Source of the DNA: Girardinichthys multiradiatus
Lineage: Eukaryota > Chordata > Actinopteri > Cyprinodontiformes > Goodeidae
Length of the DNA stretch: 64,000 bases
Direction of reading: 5' to 3'
NCBI RefSeq assembly: GCF_021462225.1
Contig: NC_061806.1
Coordinates: 5,204,734-5,268,733 of the forward strand
The position numbers and the translations under genes are program-made. Numbering within the stretch: the stretch's first letter is position 1; each line of letters begins with the position of its first letter. Below are positions 24,837 to 35,544 of the stretch, piece by piece. Below the pieces are notes generated by a model that had not been told where the DNA came from, did not search any database, and saw only the letters and a list, made by a program, of their open reading frames with translations.

Positions 24837-27183
24837 AATAAACAAATTTGGCTAAATTGTTTTATTATTTGGATGATTGAGAGATATCGGGTTATTCTAT
24901 ATTTTGAAAACGGAAAAATGAATTTAATTGATCTACGTGAATATTTTTAGCACATCTTGCTATTTATCTCTACAGCCTCTGGTCTGATCTGGCTGGGGTG
25001 TTCAGCGAGGCTTTGTGCTGCTCTGTCCAAATCCTTGTTAACGTTTGTGGAGACCATTCTTTTGCTCTGCCTTTTATTTTGTCGGCCCCAGCAATCTTCT
25101 CTGTCATCTGATGTCTGAGCAGGCCTTGCGCCAGTGCTCTATTGTCCATGCAGGCTCCGCTTTGGATGTTGATTTTGGTTCTCCAAATTAATAGGCTGAA
25201 ATTGGGTGATTAATCAGTCATTAAGTCACAAAATTCCAGGCAGCTTCCTTCATGAGACTTTGCCTCGATACTACAGGCACAATATTTTCAACCCTTCTGC
25301 CATAACAAAGCTTTCCATTATTTAATGGCTACATTATTGTTTCTGCAAGATGAGTTCATTTGTTTATTTATTTATTTTTGTAAGCATAAAACTTTGTATT
25401 TGTACATTTTTATCACTCCACTGTTTAATAAACTTTGAGAAACATTTTGAGAAACACATAAAATTTTAATTTTTCTAATATTAATTTTAATGAGGTACTT
25501 TGAAAAAATTGGCAAAGTTCTCCCAATAGCAAAATCCATAACATTACCATTCTAATTTTGAATTTTAAGGTGATGTAGCACATATCATAGGCCATTAACT
25601 TGCTATTCATATTCCTTTTTAACTGTTCCTTATTTGTTTTGTTTTTTCATTAAGTCATTGTATCACTCTGTCCCTTAATGTTTAATCTAAAGAAACGACC
25701 ATTCTAGCATGGACCAACTCAAATCTCTAGTAAATATTTTTTCTTCCTACAATAAATTTATTCCTGTCAAATCACAAGTCCTTTGTTAATCATTATATCA
25801 AGCTGTATTCTTGAGAAAACAGCTTGATTATAAAATGTGTTTATGTATTCTCAAGATATGAGAAATGAGACACCTCTCATTTCTGACTTTTACATTGTTC
25901 GACATAATAAAATAACAAAACCTTTTATTACACTAAAAACACATTTGCACACTAACTAAGCAAGAATAAAGCATAAACTGTCATATTGTATTATCTCACC
26001 ATTAAGGTTAATGAGACAGTTTGAACCTGATCCAAGAATTTGTTCCAACAACAAGAATATTTTTGAAGTGGATGCTTTCTCTGGTGTTTTTAAAATCTAA
26101 GAACTTGAAATATGCCAAAAAATGAGGAATATACCTTGATAACGATGAAGTGGCGATTCTATAGTTAGATAATTTTTTCCATCAAATTTCTACAAAATGT
26201 GCAATAAATTGCATGATTACATTTTCATTATTCTTTATAGAAGGCAAATCAAAATGATATGTGACCCATTTTATCAGTAAAACATTAATGAACTACATTA
26301 CAATGAAAAGTAGACATTAGAAACTCTGGGCCCGGCCCCCTTTGAGAACCGTCCTTGTGGAGGGGAACTGGGGGCCCCCCTTCTGCTCTGCTCCTCATTT
26401 TTCTCTCATCCTCCCAAACACATACACATGTTGAATCCCATACCAACTTTCAGAGACGTGAAACACTTTTCTCCATTTCAGAAATGTTCTTCGTTTAAAC
26501 ATTCAGTTAAACCCCATAAAGATTTAAACATACCAGTTGTCCTTTGATGGTCAAGAAAATATAAACACCTTACTTTATATTTACTTTGTATTTACTCAAG
26601 AGTCTTCCTGCATCAGGCAGTTAACATTTAAGCTACGACTAGAAAAGAAAAAAATTTGATAAAACCTAGATTCTCACTTCAATTATGGACAATCTATAAA
26701 TTTTCTTACACATTTTTAAAGTAATTTAGACTACAAGGTAACTGCAGACTACTCCAAGCTCACTGGAATTTAAACTATTCAGTTATTCAATCAGAAGTCC
26801 AGATTTTGTGAGCACTAAGAAGCCCACACCCAAGGAGTTCCTAAAAACCTGTCATTCTGTGAATGAATTGCCAAAAATAAAGAAAAAAGGAAAAACAGTT
26901 GATAAACAAATGTTAGTGACAATAAACCCATATCTATGACAGACGGATTCAACACTTAGACTAACACTTAGATGATCACATGGAAAGACATATGGACAGA
27001 CATTTAGACAGACATTTAGGCAGACATATGCCGGCATTTGACATTCATGCTTTTCTTTTCACATATGTGTTGTGTTTGTGTGCTATGTATGTGTACGTGT
27101 TCGGGTGTGGGTGCTGTGTGTCGCACAAGCACACTCTTTTCGTCATGCGCTGGTGGAAAGCAAGACACGGCGTGTGTGCAGGC

Positions 27184-27224
27184 GCACACACACGCACACA
27201 TACACACACACACACACACACACA
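27184..27224. repeat. Imperfect (CA)n microsatellite
   Basis: A CA run with a few substitutions. A short AGACAT-based tandem repeat lies just upstream (26982-27030). Confidence 0.85.
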
Positions 27225-27796
27225 ACTTGCAACCGGACATTCCATCCCTCAAGCCTGCAGAGAGGCTTTTTCCTTTTTTTCTAGCTTTCAGTCAGTTTCT
27301 ACTGGATACTCCTTTCCTATTTAATGTAGGCTTTCCTTCTAATCAAAGTACATATCTTTACGTCTATCCCTTAAAAAGTGATTTAACCCATGCTTATAGA
27401 AACCATAAAACAAATCAAAGAAAAGCTTCTGGTATGCACCACAAAAGCTCATTTGTGGTTTTAACACAGCAAATGAAACTTAGAAAGCATTTAAGGTAAT
27501 CAAAATCAAAACATGCAGTTTTAATCTATCATCACATGCAACTCACTACATTTTCAGTTATTAGATTATTGGCTCCCATCCCTTTAACAGGATTAATTTA
27601 ACATCTCTGCAGAACACCAATCTCCACAGAGATCACAAAAATACTGCAGCTTTCTCAGTTTCAGGATTTGACTCTCCAAGGGGTCATCTTTGAGTGCCCC
27701 TAGGAAAAAACCTGGGCACGTGTACTTAACTGCAGTTTCTCTTTGCCTTTCAAGCAATATTACTCAGCGCTTAAAATCTCTGCCTCTCAGGCATTT

Positions 27797-27908
27797 CAGA
27801 GTGACTTTTCCCATATTCCCAGAACAATCTACACATAATTCATTTTTCATGTGGTAAAAACAATAGTAACACTTTTTAATCTACCAAACGAAGCTTTAAG
27901 CTTCCACA
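27797..27908 (+). mobile_element. 112-bp LTR end, right border of the insertion
   Basis: This stretch matches the last 112 bp of the LTR-like block at 21241-21352 with about seven differences and ends in the same GCTTCCACA. Sequence to its left does not match the rest of that LTR, so its 5' part is missing. Integrase reading resumes a few bases later. Confidence 0.75.
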
Positions 27909-27911
27909 AAC

Positions 27912-28105
27912 GTAAAACTTAATATGAGAATAACCCCATCAGCTCAGGGTGGACTAATACCTATTGAAATAATACATGGCAGACATTATATCCCTGATCT
28001 ACAAAAAGACCTAAAAGATCCACAACAAGATGCGACGTTAGCAGACTACATGAGAAAAATATTACAGTCTAGAGACATACAAAATGTTAATAATCTGCCA
28101 AATGA
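27912..28105 (+). pseudogene. Outer ERV integrase C-terminus
   Basis: The frame opens with 'VKLNMRITPSAQGGLIPIE' and 'IIHGRHYIPDL', the 'GLxPxExxxGR' block after the integrase core. It then has 'DATLADYMRKILQ', which resembles the same segment in the inner ERV at 33.1 kb. It directly continues the reading lost at 20709. The last part of integrase is missing, because the frame passes straight into env-like sequence at about 28105. Confidence 0.8.
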
Positions 28106-29190
28106 TGTTTCTGGTGTCAGTACCAGTACCAGTAAACAGTTCAATGTTATAAACCCTGTGTCCAACTATGTGGAGCTTCTTGCAGGTTCCCATTTTTCTC
28201 ATTGTGTCGTAGGCACCGGTTCCATCCCAGTGTGGACTATTCCAATGCGCAAATGTAACACGACTTACTATTTTCCTTTCCACCAAGCTGGACCAGGGGG
28301 AAAGGTCTATGGTCTAAGGGGCACTTATGCAATAGATGGATTTCACTGGATGTGTGGAACTGCCATTTATTTGCAGTTGCCTCCAAATTGGAGCGATGTT
28401 TGTGCACCTGATCACAAACACCAGATCACAACCCCCCACACTGTCACTGATCACACTTATGTCATTTCAATTCAACCTTCCCTAAATAGGAGTAAAAGGG
28501 AACTCATCCCTGTGAAGCCACATGACAGTGTGTGGGAATCAGATGTTCCTGAGGAATTCAAGCATAGATCAACAGGAAATAAGATTTGGCTAAGTTTATT
28601 CCCATGGTTGGGAGTAGGAAAGAAAATGCTTAGATTGGAAACTAGATTATCAACTGGGACTGTTTGTTAATGCAACCACAAAAGCTCTTACAGGACTGTC
28701 CACAGAAGTCACGGCCCTTTGAACTGTGGTGTTGCAGAACAGGATGGTGTTGGACCTGCTGACGGCTTCGGTTGGGGAAGTTTGCACTCTCCTGAACGAA
28801 ACCTGCTGCACCTACATCCCTGATGAGACCAACGGCGAAGATGGACAAAGAGTGAGCGATACTATATGCCAATTAAGTGAAATTAAAAGGGGTATGCAGC
28901 AGGATATTCATCCCAGCCAAGGAAGCCTTTTTTTTCATGGCTTACTTCAGGACCGTGGTGGCAACTGTTTTTGAAAATCATGACCCCTGTGTGGTCATGA
29001 CCCTCGCTGTGTTAATGTTGTTCTGCCTTTTTACTCTGTGCATTGTCCCTGTATCAGCGCAATGAGATTAGGGATGGTTGGAGGAATTGTTGGTACAATG
29101 TTGTCCCAGGATCACCAGCTTCTGGACGAGAACCAGGACTATGATGACACTATGAAGGAGGAATTACTGAACCTACCAATTGTTTAATGT
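28106..29190 (+). pseudogene. Outer ERV envelope, broken
   Basis: The surface-subunit remnant follows integrase in the same frame (to 28670) and includes 'PVWTIPMRKCNTTYYFPF' and a furin-type site RSKR near 28490. The transmembrane subunit continues in other frames: an immunosuppressive-domain-like 'LQNRMVLDLL' (near 28733), a C-x6-CC motif ('CTLLNETCC', near 28786) and a hydrophobic membrane anchor (28995-29050). Breaks seen are a stop at 28670, frame changes near 28700 and 28900, and a stop at 29063. The N-terminal part of env is deleted. This architecture is that of a gamma-type env. Confidence 0.8.
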
Positions 29191-29260
29191 TTAATGAGAT
29201 GTATGCATAAATCCTTTTGGAACTGTATACATGGATGCGATATTAAACCAACCAATAATA

Positions 29261-29273
29261 AACAGGAGGGTAT
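29261..29273 (+). promoter_or_regulatory. Polypurine tract of outer ERV
   Basis: AACAGGAGGGTAT precedes the inferred LTR start TATTGG (29274). Compare TGTTGG at the start of the related solo LTR; one change in the TG would explain it. Confidence 0.5.
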
Positions 29274-30314
29274 TATTGGAAAAATGTATATAAGTTATTA
29301 TTGTTTAGTTTAAATCATGTTTATGTCTGTCATTCTACTATAGTTAAGATGATTTCTAATTCCTATGATTGCTTTTTTAGTGTGAAAAAGTGTTTGTGGA
29401 AGGTTAAGGAATGGGTCTGGAGTGGATCACTCTCTGGACATGACAAGCTTATACCATATATGGGAATGACTACTCTTTTAGGTTGAGATCTCTGTAAGAA
29501 TTGGCTGAACCAATTCCCGCTTTTTGTTTGTAAGAATGTGAGTTGTAAATAAAAGGCTGGTGCAAGGATATTTCCCTTTGTGAGAAGGAAGTCGCTGTTT
29601 TGGCAAAGGACTGTCTCACCCTTGCAAGTCAAACTTACTTAGCTCACCTTGTGTCTTATCTTACAATTGAAACAAGGTTAGGGTTTTTAGGATTAAATGA
29701 TCTGAACGTTTTTCATTTTATGAAGTTTGGTTTTGTTTGTGTTGAACTCCGCTATCTTGGTGCTAGCCGGCTATCTTTAGCACACGTGCTCAGCGTTGTG
29801 TTCTGTGTTTGTGTTTTTAAAGTTAAGACAAACTTTACTTAAAGGGTGATTTTAAACACAGAAGATTGATCATAACGCGCCGTCTGCACTTATGCATTTT
29901 AACCCTTTTATTAACGGTATTTTTAAAAGTGTGTGTTTGATTCTGGTGCTAAGCTATCAGCTTCTTTGTTAGCTTTAACTGCTAACGGCTTAGGACACGT
30001 GCTTGCCTGCTAAATAATATTTAACAGAAAGGTTGTTAGTTTTCAAGCTAGTAAATAATAGTACCTAAACATTATTTTACTAAAGCTGATAACTAAGTAA
30101 ACAACATTAAGCCCCATTTCTACAGATAGATTAGGTTATTTTCCAAAATACCTCCTCAAATATTTGACCATTTTCCTTAATAATATTTCTTTAAATATTT
30201 TTATAAATAAAGGCAGCTAATGAGACACCGTTGAGAATTAGTCATCCAGACGGTTGGTTTAATTCAGCAGATCATTCTTTAAAACGTTATTTTAATGAAA
30301 TAATATTTTATCTG
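29274..30314 (+). mobile_element. Outer ERV 3' LTR, first part
   Basis: From about 29640 this aligns with the reverse complement of the solo LTR at 14010-15790. Shared blocks include 'ctatcttggtgctag', 'cataacgcgccgtc', 'cagaaaggttgttagttttc' and 'ccgttgagaattagtcatcc'. The first 350 bp differ. The LTR is interrupted at ATCTG (30310-30314) by the inner ERV and continues at 44913. Confidence 0.85.
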
Positions 30315-30825
30315 TGTCAGGTTTAAACAACCTAAAATACTTATAACATCACAAAAAGAAGAGAAAGACAAAGAATTAGTTATTTAACTCACTGCCAGGA
30401 GAACGGACAAAGATGTGCTTCCAGTTACAAATCTCCTACCGCTCTGAAAAACATCTGTCCGACCCTCTCTTTTTATTATCTTTTCGGGGGTCCCTAATTA
30501 CAAAGAACGTTACTCTCTTAGGATGGGAAAAACAGCTGCATCGTAAACAGGTCATAAAAACCATTATCTTTTAACAACACACTTCCACAGTCTCCTCCAA
30601 TCTTAGGATCAGTGTGTCTTCGTTTAGCGCAATCAGCCTTCATCTTTATGACCTCCTCAACTGCGACTGTTTCCTTCTCAGCTCCATTTATGACCTTTGC
30701 CTGCAGACAACTCACACATCCTTACTCACACAAACATCATGAAAGGTTATAAAATCAAATAGTCAAATGAAACAAAAGGAAAAATATAAGACAAAAGATA
30801 TAAACTATATACAATTATTCCAACA
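30315..30825 (-). mobile_element. Inner ERV 3' LTR
   Basis: The plus-strand block starts TGTCAGGTTTAAAC and ends ATTATTCCAACA. It is collinear with 44401-44912 over its whole length; most differences cluster in the first 160 bp. Confidence 0.95.
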
Positions 30826-30838
30826 TTTCCCCAGTGTT
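30826..30838 (-). promoter_or_regulatory. Polypurine tract of inner ERV
   Basis: On the minus strand CACTGGGGAAA abuts the LTR start TGTTGGAATAATT. Position and purine content fit the plus-strand primer site. Confidence 0.65.
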
Positions 30839-30957
30839 TGTCTTATATTTGCTCATATTCTCATATCACTTAAACGGCCACTTCTTTTAGATTTTTAACT
30901 GCAAGATCATTTTTCATGAGCGCAAATATAATTACACTCAGAGGCACTTACCGACAT

Positions 30958-31836
30958 TCAAATCACAGATTCATATAGAGATGGATCTGGGTGTAGGTCA
31001 GAAAAGTGGTCAGTCACATCCTCATCATCTTGATCATCCTGATGTTTAAGTAATGGATAGAGTTGGGTAACTCTGTCTTCCATAGGAGAAATAGCTGTGG
31101 TGATGAGACGGTTAAGCAGAGAACGAAGGCAGGGAATACAACAACATCCACACAGTGTCAAAATTGCAGCAAACACTGCAAAGGAAATTATTACTGATGA
31201 TACTAAAATTGTATACTTCCCAAACACATCCAGCCAGGAGTCCCACATCGAGGTGTCTACTCCAGAATGCTCCTTCATTTTGCCATTTAGAGATCTCAAA
31301 CCTTCTATGGCTTTAGTGAGGCTACCGTCAGCAGCCGTGTTGTTAGGTATAAATGTGCAACATTTTTCTCCAAAAATGGCACAAACTCCTCCTTTTTCAG
31401 CTAACATGTCCAAAGCAATTCTATTCTGGAATGCCATTAGGGAAGTTGAAGCCAATTGGTCATGGACAGCTTCAAACCCACTTTGTGTCAAATTTCCTAG
31501 TTTTTGCACATTGTAGTGGATATAGTTGATCCTGTCCACGTTTTTGTTCATCGTACACCACCAACAGATACTTGATTCAAATCCTGCAGCTACTTGATCA
31601 GCCAATTTATATGCATCTTGCACCCCGCGAGGTACACCTATAGCATCTATGTATATAGAGTCTCCCTCAGCCTGCCAAGCTGCAGCTCTTCGATTTCTAT
31701 TATGCCAGTCATGTGGGGTTCCACTAGATAGTCCACGTGTTACCTCATCTACTGACATAGGATATACTGAAACTGGTAACAATAAAGTAATTAGAGCACA
31801 GAGTCCTGTTACATTTGAAGGCAATCGATAAAACAA
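30958..31836 (-). CDS. Inner ERV env: SU tail plus intact TM subunit, 292 codons
   Basis: An open frame of 292 codons covers the end of the surface subunit and the whole transmembrane subunit. Residues 11-25 are hydrophobic; a basic RNRR (47-50) fits a furin-type cleavage site. The TM subunit shows an immunosuppressive-domain-like segment (137-145), the C-x6-CC motif (152-160) that bonds SU covalently in gamma-type envs, a membrane anchor (about 209-228), a Cys-rich juxtamembrane stretch (229-236) and an acidic tail. It is unbroken while the SU upstream is broken. The chosen Met is simply the first in frame. It could be a chance survivor or a retained SU-less product; nothing here shows expression. 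Confidence 0.85.
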   Translation of the reverse strand: MFYRLPSNVTGLCALITLLLPVSVYPMSVDEVTRGLSSGTPHDWHNRNRRAAAWQAEGDSIYIDAIGVPRGVQDAYKLADQVAAGFESSICWWCTMNKNVDRINYIHYNVQKLGNLTQSGFEAVHDQLASTSLMAFQNRIALDMLAEKGGVCAIFGEKCCTFIPNNTAADGSLTKAIEGLRSLNGKMKEHSGVDTSMWDSWLDVFGKYTILVSSVIISFAVFAAILTLCGCCCIPCLRSLLNRLITTAISPMEDRVTQLYPLLKHQDDQDDEDVTDHFSDLHPDPSLYESVI

Positions 31837-32754
31837 CCTGTCCTCACCACACCACCACCAAATGACTCCTCTAGAGACTGGGTTAAAATACTTATTTACT
31901 ATTACAATTGCAGTACACTATACTGCAGTGAGATTCCCCAATTTATTGCCTCTCTCTGTCATATTTATACATGTGTTGTTTCCAGTGGTTACCCGTTTAT
32001 GGAATACTGATTTATCCTCATCTGCTGTAATTACAGGAAAAACAGAATCCCAGTGTTGACACATTTCATTAAATTAGTTTGATTCATTACTTCCATCACA
32101 CAGGGTTGTGGTATCACAGCTGGAATTATTTGTAACAAAAGCCTGCGACCCATACACACAACACAATCTCTTTTACTCATGTTAGCCGCTGGCTCTACCA
32201 TCAATAACCAGTTATTATTTGTTCCTGATACTCCAGTACCTGGAACTAGTCATCTGTGGTTAAGTTTCCTAACATAATATTTATTCTCTTCGCTGTGTTA
32301 CCTGGATTGCATTATCAGCTTTATGGAGCTTAAACAACTTCTTTTGATGACTAGCATAAGCAGTAGTGCCCCACTCTGGTGTCCAATTGTTTCCCTCATC
32401 AGCTACTATCGTGGACCATGACGTGTCTCTTCTGTCATTAGTTAAGTACCATTTATAACTTCTATAATCCTGCCCTTTCCTTCCTCATTTGGTCAAGCTA
32501 ATGAGTGGGATCAGCACCACAGCTATGGTTTTAGATTTCACGCACACTTGAATGCCATAAGTATAAGAAGTTTGTTTAGTACACATAGTTAGGTTATCTT
32601 GACTGGTTCCCAGAAGTACCAGAAAAATAAATAAATCAATATGAGAAAAATAAATAAATACCCAGCATCGAAAAGCATTGTTCATCCATCTAAAAGTCAT
32701 TTTGGCTGAAATTTTGACTCCTCTAAGTGGTTCCAGTGTCTTAATTTGCTTCAC
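31837..32754 (-). pseudogene. Inner ERV env surface subunit, broken
   Basis: The frame 32754-32485 has a long hydrophobic segment near its start (a candidate signal peptide) and ends at a stop. Between 32480 and 31840 only pieces of SU-like sequence, including a Trp-rich 'WWWCG' just before the downstream frame, are separated by stops in all frames. The surface subunit, which binds receptors in intact retroviruses, is therefore lost here. Confidence 0.6.
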
Positions 32755-32859
32755 TGACTTTTGGGTCTCTCCAGCCTCTATATGTCTGGGTCCACCCTAT
32801 TATCAGTCTGTAAATTACTTCCCCTGGCAGAGCTTTCAACCGAAATGACCTTTTTACAA

Positions 32860-33417
32860 TGTATAAGGTGTATCCAGGTTGATCTCTCAGCTATTTTTAC
32901 TGCTGTAGGAGTGGTTAGTAATACCTAATATGGGTCCTCCCACTTAGGTGAATACCAATGTTTCTTTTCAACACCCAGTCTCCTGGTTCCACTAGTTGAT
33001 TTTCCTGCTGGGAAATAGAACATTCCTCATTAGTTTGAATTTGTTTCTGTTGCTTTTCTAACATACTCTTCATATAATCAGCTAAGTTAGCTTCTTCATC
33101 TAACTCTCACTTATTTTTTAACTGTGGTAATCTGTATAGTCTTCCAAATAACGTTTCATAGGGTGTTAGCCCTGAAGGTGCTTGTAATGTTTAGTTGGAA
33201 ATAGCTCTATCCGTTTAGAAAATGCATCTATAATGACTAAACAGAACATTTTCCCTTCACTGTGATTTAGCTCAATAAAATCCATATGAATTGTTCGAAA
33301 AGAGTATTTTGGTTTTGGAAATTGTCCCCTTCGTGGTCTTAAATTCCCTTGTGGATTATGTTTTGCACATGTTAAACATGTTCTACAAAAATGTTTTTTA
33401 ATAAGAATTAAATCCAT
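32860..33417 (-). pseudogene. Inner ERV integrase, internally deleted
   Basis: The frame 33417-33166 has the Cys pair of the zinc finger ('CLTCAKHN') and the start of the catalytic core ('FIELNHSEGKMFCLVIIDAF', first Asp). It then jumps to 'GLTPYETLFGRLYRLP', the post-core block. The second Asp and the catalytic Glu are missing. The C-terminal part has 'VEPGDWVLKR' followed by a frame break. Strand transfer activity is impossible. Confidence 0.85.
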
Positions 33418-33532
33418 ATGTTTTATAATATTAATGTATCTGTCCTACCATACCCCCTGTTGAGACATGTGAAACACTCAATACTGCAGCCCATTTATAT
33501 AGGTTCTTTGGTAAGATAGGCTTATTATCTGG

Positions 33533-34218
33533 TCACATATAGATTTCATCTTTTAATGCAGCTCCATGTTTTTTCCACATTTCTATCTCCTGTGGTGGGC
33601 TTTGTTGTTGCATCTCTTTTAACACAATATTGTATATATTATGTTGTTTTTCCATTACTAATATTTTGATTTGTCCAGCTGCAGCCACTTTTGCTGTCTT
33701 ATCTGCAAATGCATTTCCTTTTATGACATCACTTGTGCCAGTAGTGTGAGCTGCACACTTACAGACTGATAATTTTCTAGGGAGGTGTACTGATTTCAAT
33801 AAGTTTTTTAATAAATCAGCATGCGTTACTGGTTTCCCAGTAGATGTTACCATGCCTCTATTTTCCAATATTGAGCGAATGTAAGCACTGTTGCAAATGC
33901 ATATTGACTATCAGTATAAATAGTTACTTCCTCATCTGCAAATAGTTTGCAGGCCTCGGTTAGTGCAATTAGCTCTGCAGCCTGTGCAGAATAATGTGAA
34001 GGTAATTGCTCTGCTTTTAACACTGTATCTTTCGTCACTACTGCATATCCTGTTTGTGTCTTCCTTCTCTCATCTTTTCCGGAGGAACCATCTACATAAA
34101 CTATTTTGCCGTGCAAAAGAGGTAGATCCTGCAAATCACTTCTTGTTTTTGCTTCTTTTTCTGCCAATTCTTGACAATCATGTTGAATTCCATCTTCAGG
34201 TGTGGGTAACAATGTTGC
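33533..34218 (-). pseudogene. Inner ERV RNase H
   Basis: Two overlapping frames (34212-33847 and 33868-33533) cover the domain. The first shows 'IVYVDGSSGKDERRKTQTGY' (first Asp), 'AELIALTEACKLF' (Glu) and 'TIYTDSQYAFA' (second Asp). The second continues with 'HADLLKNLL' and the C-terminal 'GNAFADKTAK' block. A frameshift near 33860 separates them. The domain would degrade RNA in the RNA-DNA hybrid during reverse transcription. Its 5' side ends at the Harbinger element. Confidence 0.9.
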
Positions 34219-34997
34219 TCAGGGGCTGCATCCTTCGAAGGCCGTATTTGTAGGCCGATTACGTTACAGCGTGCCGACAAAGGCTGTCCCAATTCATGAA
34301 TCATTCCAAGACTCCCTCAAATGCGGCCGACAAATGTGTCCTTCTTTTGCCCGATTTGAAGGATGGGTCGTGAGTATCCTTCGCGGCCCATCATTTCCCA
34401 CCATTCATTGTGGGTCGAAGCGGATTGGTCAAGCAGGGGAAGCCATGGCAGACCATAACAGCAAAAGCTGTGAGTAAATTGTGGAAAATTAAATTTTCTG
34501 TGACACAAATTAACTTCTACAATGTTTTTAGTGCGGGAATATAACTATGTAGACGTGAAATATCTGCTTGATTTATCTAGACATCGCTTAATTTCAAACG
34601 TGCTCCGTCGTGTTCGGAGTTTTCCGTTCCCGGCGTAGTAACTGGCTCGCCTCGCCAGACCTACCGGCGGTGGGGCGAGCTAAACTTGGAGATATCTGAT
34701 CGGACTCCCAGCACTAAGCTCCCGCTGGCAGTCATCACAGTGAACGTTTAACACAAGTGATTTCTAACAGTTTATGTTATTATTTTAATTGTTACTGAAA
34801 ATCGTTTTAACATTTCAGGTGATATTAAGGTTATCCAGAATAAATGGACAGTTTTATGTAATCCAACTGTATTGCTGGAGAGTGTGATTGAGAATAAATA
34901 AGCCTTTCAATATTAATTTTTAATGAAGAAATGTGCTATATGTTTTAAAAGTTTATTTATAATTCAGTTAGCATTATAATTTCTGATTCCAGGTACA
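34219..34997 (+). repeat. Left long terminal inverted repeat of Harbinger
   Basis: The 779-bp arm matches the reverse complement of 38060-38506 plus 40117-40445. It contains an ATG (34445), a consensus splice donor GTGAGT (34470) and acceptor-like TTTCAG and TTCCAG sites. It carries TATGTA at about 34546-34551, where the right arm has the Tc1 at a single TA. Confidence 0.9.
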
Positions 34998-35544
34998 ATC
35001 CAGAGACAATCATGTTCAGGGAAAAAAGATGTTTGATTTAACTAGCCAATAAACAAAGAGATAGCAACTTTATGGTTAATGTTAATGTTAATTTTAAGAT
35101 AGATGAAATTATAAAGTATTTGATCCCCTCTGGCTGTTCTTAGATAATTATATAATAATGCAGTGTTTTTGGTGTATTGGTATCTACTTGCTTTGATCAC
35201 TTAAAATATCCAGAAGCATGCCTTAAAAATGTGTTTTTCCATCTCCATTCTTCCCTTTTCTAGACCAGACCCCTTTACTGCAGGATCAACCTGAGTGTCC
35301 CAGTCCTGAAACGCTTCTTCAACCAGGAGGACACCAGGCCTGATTTTCGGCTGAGCAGGGAGTCTCTGGCAGTGCTGCTTAATCTTTTGCACCAGGATAG
35401 GCAACATGGATGGGTGCTACTATTGAGACCTTGGTTTTTCTTTTCTGGCTGGCAAGTGGCACATCCTACAGAGTGGTCTGCAGAGTGTTTGGGATGCCTC
35501 GCTCTACTGTCCATCGCATCGTCCACAGAGTTACAGAGGAGATC
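34445..35544 (+). pseudogene. HARBI1-like transposase, 5' part only
   Basis: Exon 1 (34445-34469, 'MADHNSKS') lies in the inverted repeat and ends at a GTGAGT donor. A second acceptor-like site occurs at the arm's inner edge (34992). A main exon begins after a TTCTAG acceptor near 35263: 'VPVLKRFFNQEDTRPDFRLS' is followed, after a frameshift near 35410, by 'GTSYRVVCRVFGMPRSTVHR', the helix-turn-helix-like block of HARBI1-type proteins. The catalytic DDE domain is absent because gypsy sequence starts at 35545. The splice structure is inferred from motifs. Confidence 0.7.

Larger units (their letters stand above)
21353..27796. other. Interior of the insertion, mostly anonymous AT-rich DNA
   Basis: About 6.4 kb between LTR-like ends without gag, pol or any long frame. 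It contains a SINE-like repeat (22206-22560), a LINE tail scrap (24797-24836), a relatively GC-rich island at about 24960-25290, a G/C-rich patch at 26330-26380 and a CA microsatellite (27184-27224). Nothing identifies host exons. It could be a large non-coding retrotransposon derivative or captured host DNA. Confidence 0.4.

Noticed and set aside
27038..27499. 153-codon frame around the CA repeat
   Set aside because: Open because of the dinucleotide repeat; Cys/His/Thr-rich low complexity only.
30958..31836. Calling the env frame a domesticated syncytin-like host gene
   Set aside because: It sits in place inside a provirus with paired LTRs and has lost SU. Nothing in the window shows selection or expression, so it is described as an ERV fragment.
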